Assembly (NCBI GenBank): GCA_041750975.1
Contig: JBGSYN010000049.1
Coordinates: forward strand, 1 to 6,733
Direction of reading: 5' to 3'
DNA length: 6,733 nucleotides
Origin: JBGSYN01 sp041750975
Lineage (GTDB): Bacteria; Pseudomonadota; Alphaproteobacteria; Geminicoccales; Geminicoccaceae
Positions within the stretch are counted from its first letter, which is position 1. Every line of letters begins with the position of its first letter. Under the pieces are notes generated by a model. The model did not search any database, was not told the DNA's origin, and was given only the letters and a program-made list of their open reading frames with translations. The translations under genes and the position numbers were made by a program. Below are positions 5,759 through 6,733 of the stretch, one piece after another.

Positions 5759-6733
5759 GCAGCCTTCACTTCCTCGACCGCGGGGTCGACCAGATCATAT
5801 TTCATGTCGTTCGCTTCCGCGCGGAAGAACTGCAGACCCTTCAGTTCCTCCTCAGAGAACGAAGAGGCGCGCTGCTCGAGTTCGCTGAGATACTGATCCG
5901 ATCCCCTGAAGGTCGAGATAAAGCCGGACGCCCGGGTCATATTGGCGCCGATTTCGGGCTCCGCCAGAATGGCGTCGAGCAGAATGTAGGCGTTGTCCGT
6001 GTTCGGCCCGTTCTGCGCGACGTTGAAATTGTAGACGAAGCCGTAGGAGCCTTCCTTCGGGATCGTCATATCGACCGGAAAGCCGTCCATGATCAATTTC
6101 GAGATCGAGCCGGACCAGGCATGGGCCAGAACGATGTCCTGATTGATGAACATCTGCTGCACTTCGGCACTGGCATCGTAGAATTTCCGGACTTTGCCCT
6201 TGTTGGCGATCATGAAATCACGGGCCTCGGCGACGACCTCGGCGGCTCGCTCGGGATCGCCGATATATTCGATCATGTTGGCGTCATGACCCTGATAGAG
6301 CATGACGACCGACATCATGTCCTGAATGATATAAGCGGACTGGCCCGCATATTTTTCGCTGAACATGACGTCCCAGCTGGTGGCCTCATCCGCGCTGACG
6401 ATCTCGGTATTGTAAGCCAGAACCTCGGCACCGCTGAGAATGGGCACGCCCCATTTCTGACCGTCGATCAGGGTCCAGTCGGCATCCGAATAGACCGGAT
6501 TGATCGTCGACCAGTTTTGCAGGCGAGCGACATCGAGGGGGGCCACGAGGTCGGATTCGATGAACTGGGCAAACCTGTGCCCTGCGACCGTGACGATATC
6601 CGCCGTCGGGCTCGAGGCCTCGGCACTCATCAGATTGAATTGTTTGCCCTGATCGTCGACCAGCCGGATGCGGATCTCGATGCCGGTCTCGTTCTCGAAC
6701 GCTTCCTTGAAATCGTCCGGAATGAAATTGGCG
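5755..6733 (-). CDS. ABC transporter substrate-binding protein, PotD/family 8 type (5' end missing)
   Basis: The C-terminal 325 residues of a periplasmic solute receptor; the frame stays open through the right edge, so the signal peptide and first part of the domain lie outside. The ATG at 6630 is internal: the 34 codons before it (beginning ANFIPDDFKEAFENETG) read as the usual PotD-like first lobe, with a helix leading into a beta strand. Other family landmarks are WGVPILSGAEVLAYNTEIV, the SWDVMF..KYAGQ segment, AHAWSGS (the tryptophan of the E. coli WNGS motif is kept) and IPKEGSYGF (E. coli PKEGGIFW). It is the first gene visible of the four-gene operon and its stop overlaps a possible start of the first permease (TTGA). 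By eye, two acidic residues that bind polyamine in E. coli PotD are absent, so the ligand may be something else. Confidence 0.92.
   Translation of the reverse strand, partial: ANFIPDDFKEAFENETGIEIRIRLVDDQGKQFNLMSAEASSPTADIVTVAGHRFAQFIESDLVAPLDVARLQNWSTINPVYSDADWTLIDGQKWGVPILSGAEVLAYNTEIVSADEATSWDVMFSEKYAGQSAYIIQDMMSVVMLYQGHDANMIEYIGDPERAAEVVAEARDFMIANKGKVRKFYDASAEVQQMFINQDIVLAHAWSGSISKLIMDGFPVDMTIPKEGSYGFVYNFNVAQNGPNTDNAYILLDAILAEPEIGANMTRASGFISTFRGSDQYLSELEQRASSFSEEELKGLQFFRAEANDMKYDLVDPAVEEVKAA

Noticed and set aside
6310..6630. ATG at 6630 as the true start of the PotD-like receptor
   Set aside because: The frame remains open to the window edge with good PotD-like sequence before it, and a start here would remove the signal peptide and part of the first lobe.

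Overview
The window is a stretch of GC-rich chromosome, most likely from an alphaproteobacterium of the Rhizobiales/Rhodospirillales kind. I infer this from codon use, from the style of the two solute-binding proteins, and from a zinc-ribbon/class III cyclase gene of a type common in that group. No marker gene fixes the taxon. No tRNA, rRNA, CRISPR array, insertion sequence or phage gene was seen.

Layout from left to right: (1) positions 1-329, minus strand, hold the N-terminus of a large signalling protein with a double zinc ribbon followed by the start of an adenylate/guanylate cyclase domain. The gene runs off the left edge. (2) Positions 330-853 are a non-coding divergent spacer of about 520 bases, more AT-rich than the genes (two 60-base stretches counted at 541-660 are 45% GC, against 65% at 3421-3480). 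It carries several short dyads but no recognisable gene. (3) Positions 854-2794, plus strand, encode a complete secreted family 5 (peptide/nickel/opine type) substrate-binding protein with no permease or ATPase gene beside it. (4) Positions 2831-6733, minus strand, form a tightly packed ABC importer operon of the polyamine/putrescine (PotABCD) class. In transcription order it has a binding protein (5' end outside the window), permease 1, permease 2 and the ATPase. The gene junctions are TTGA, TAGTG and a 10-base gap, which points to translational coupling.

The minus-strand operon makes a complete uptake system: the periplasmic binding protein delivers solute to a heterodimer of two six-helix-type permeases, each with an EAA loop, driven by a dimer of the PotA-type ATPase. 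Compared by eye with E. coli PotD, the binding protein lacks two of the carboxylates that hold polyamine amines, so its substrate may not be a polyamine. The plus-strand binding protein converges on this operon and belongs to a different transporter family (Opp/Dpp), so it probably serves a permease encoded elsewhere.

Nothing here amounts to a clear new biological system. The points most worth checking are the altered ligand pocket of the Pot-type binding protein, the orphan family 5 binding protein, and the cluster of dyads and repeated CGATCAC motifs in the divergent spacer.
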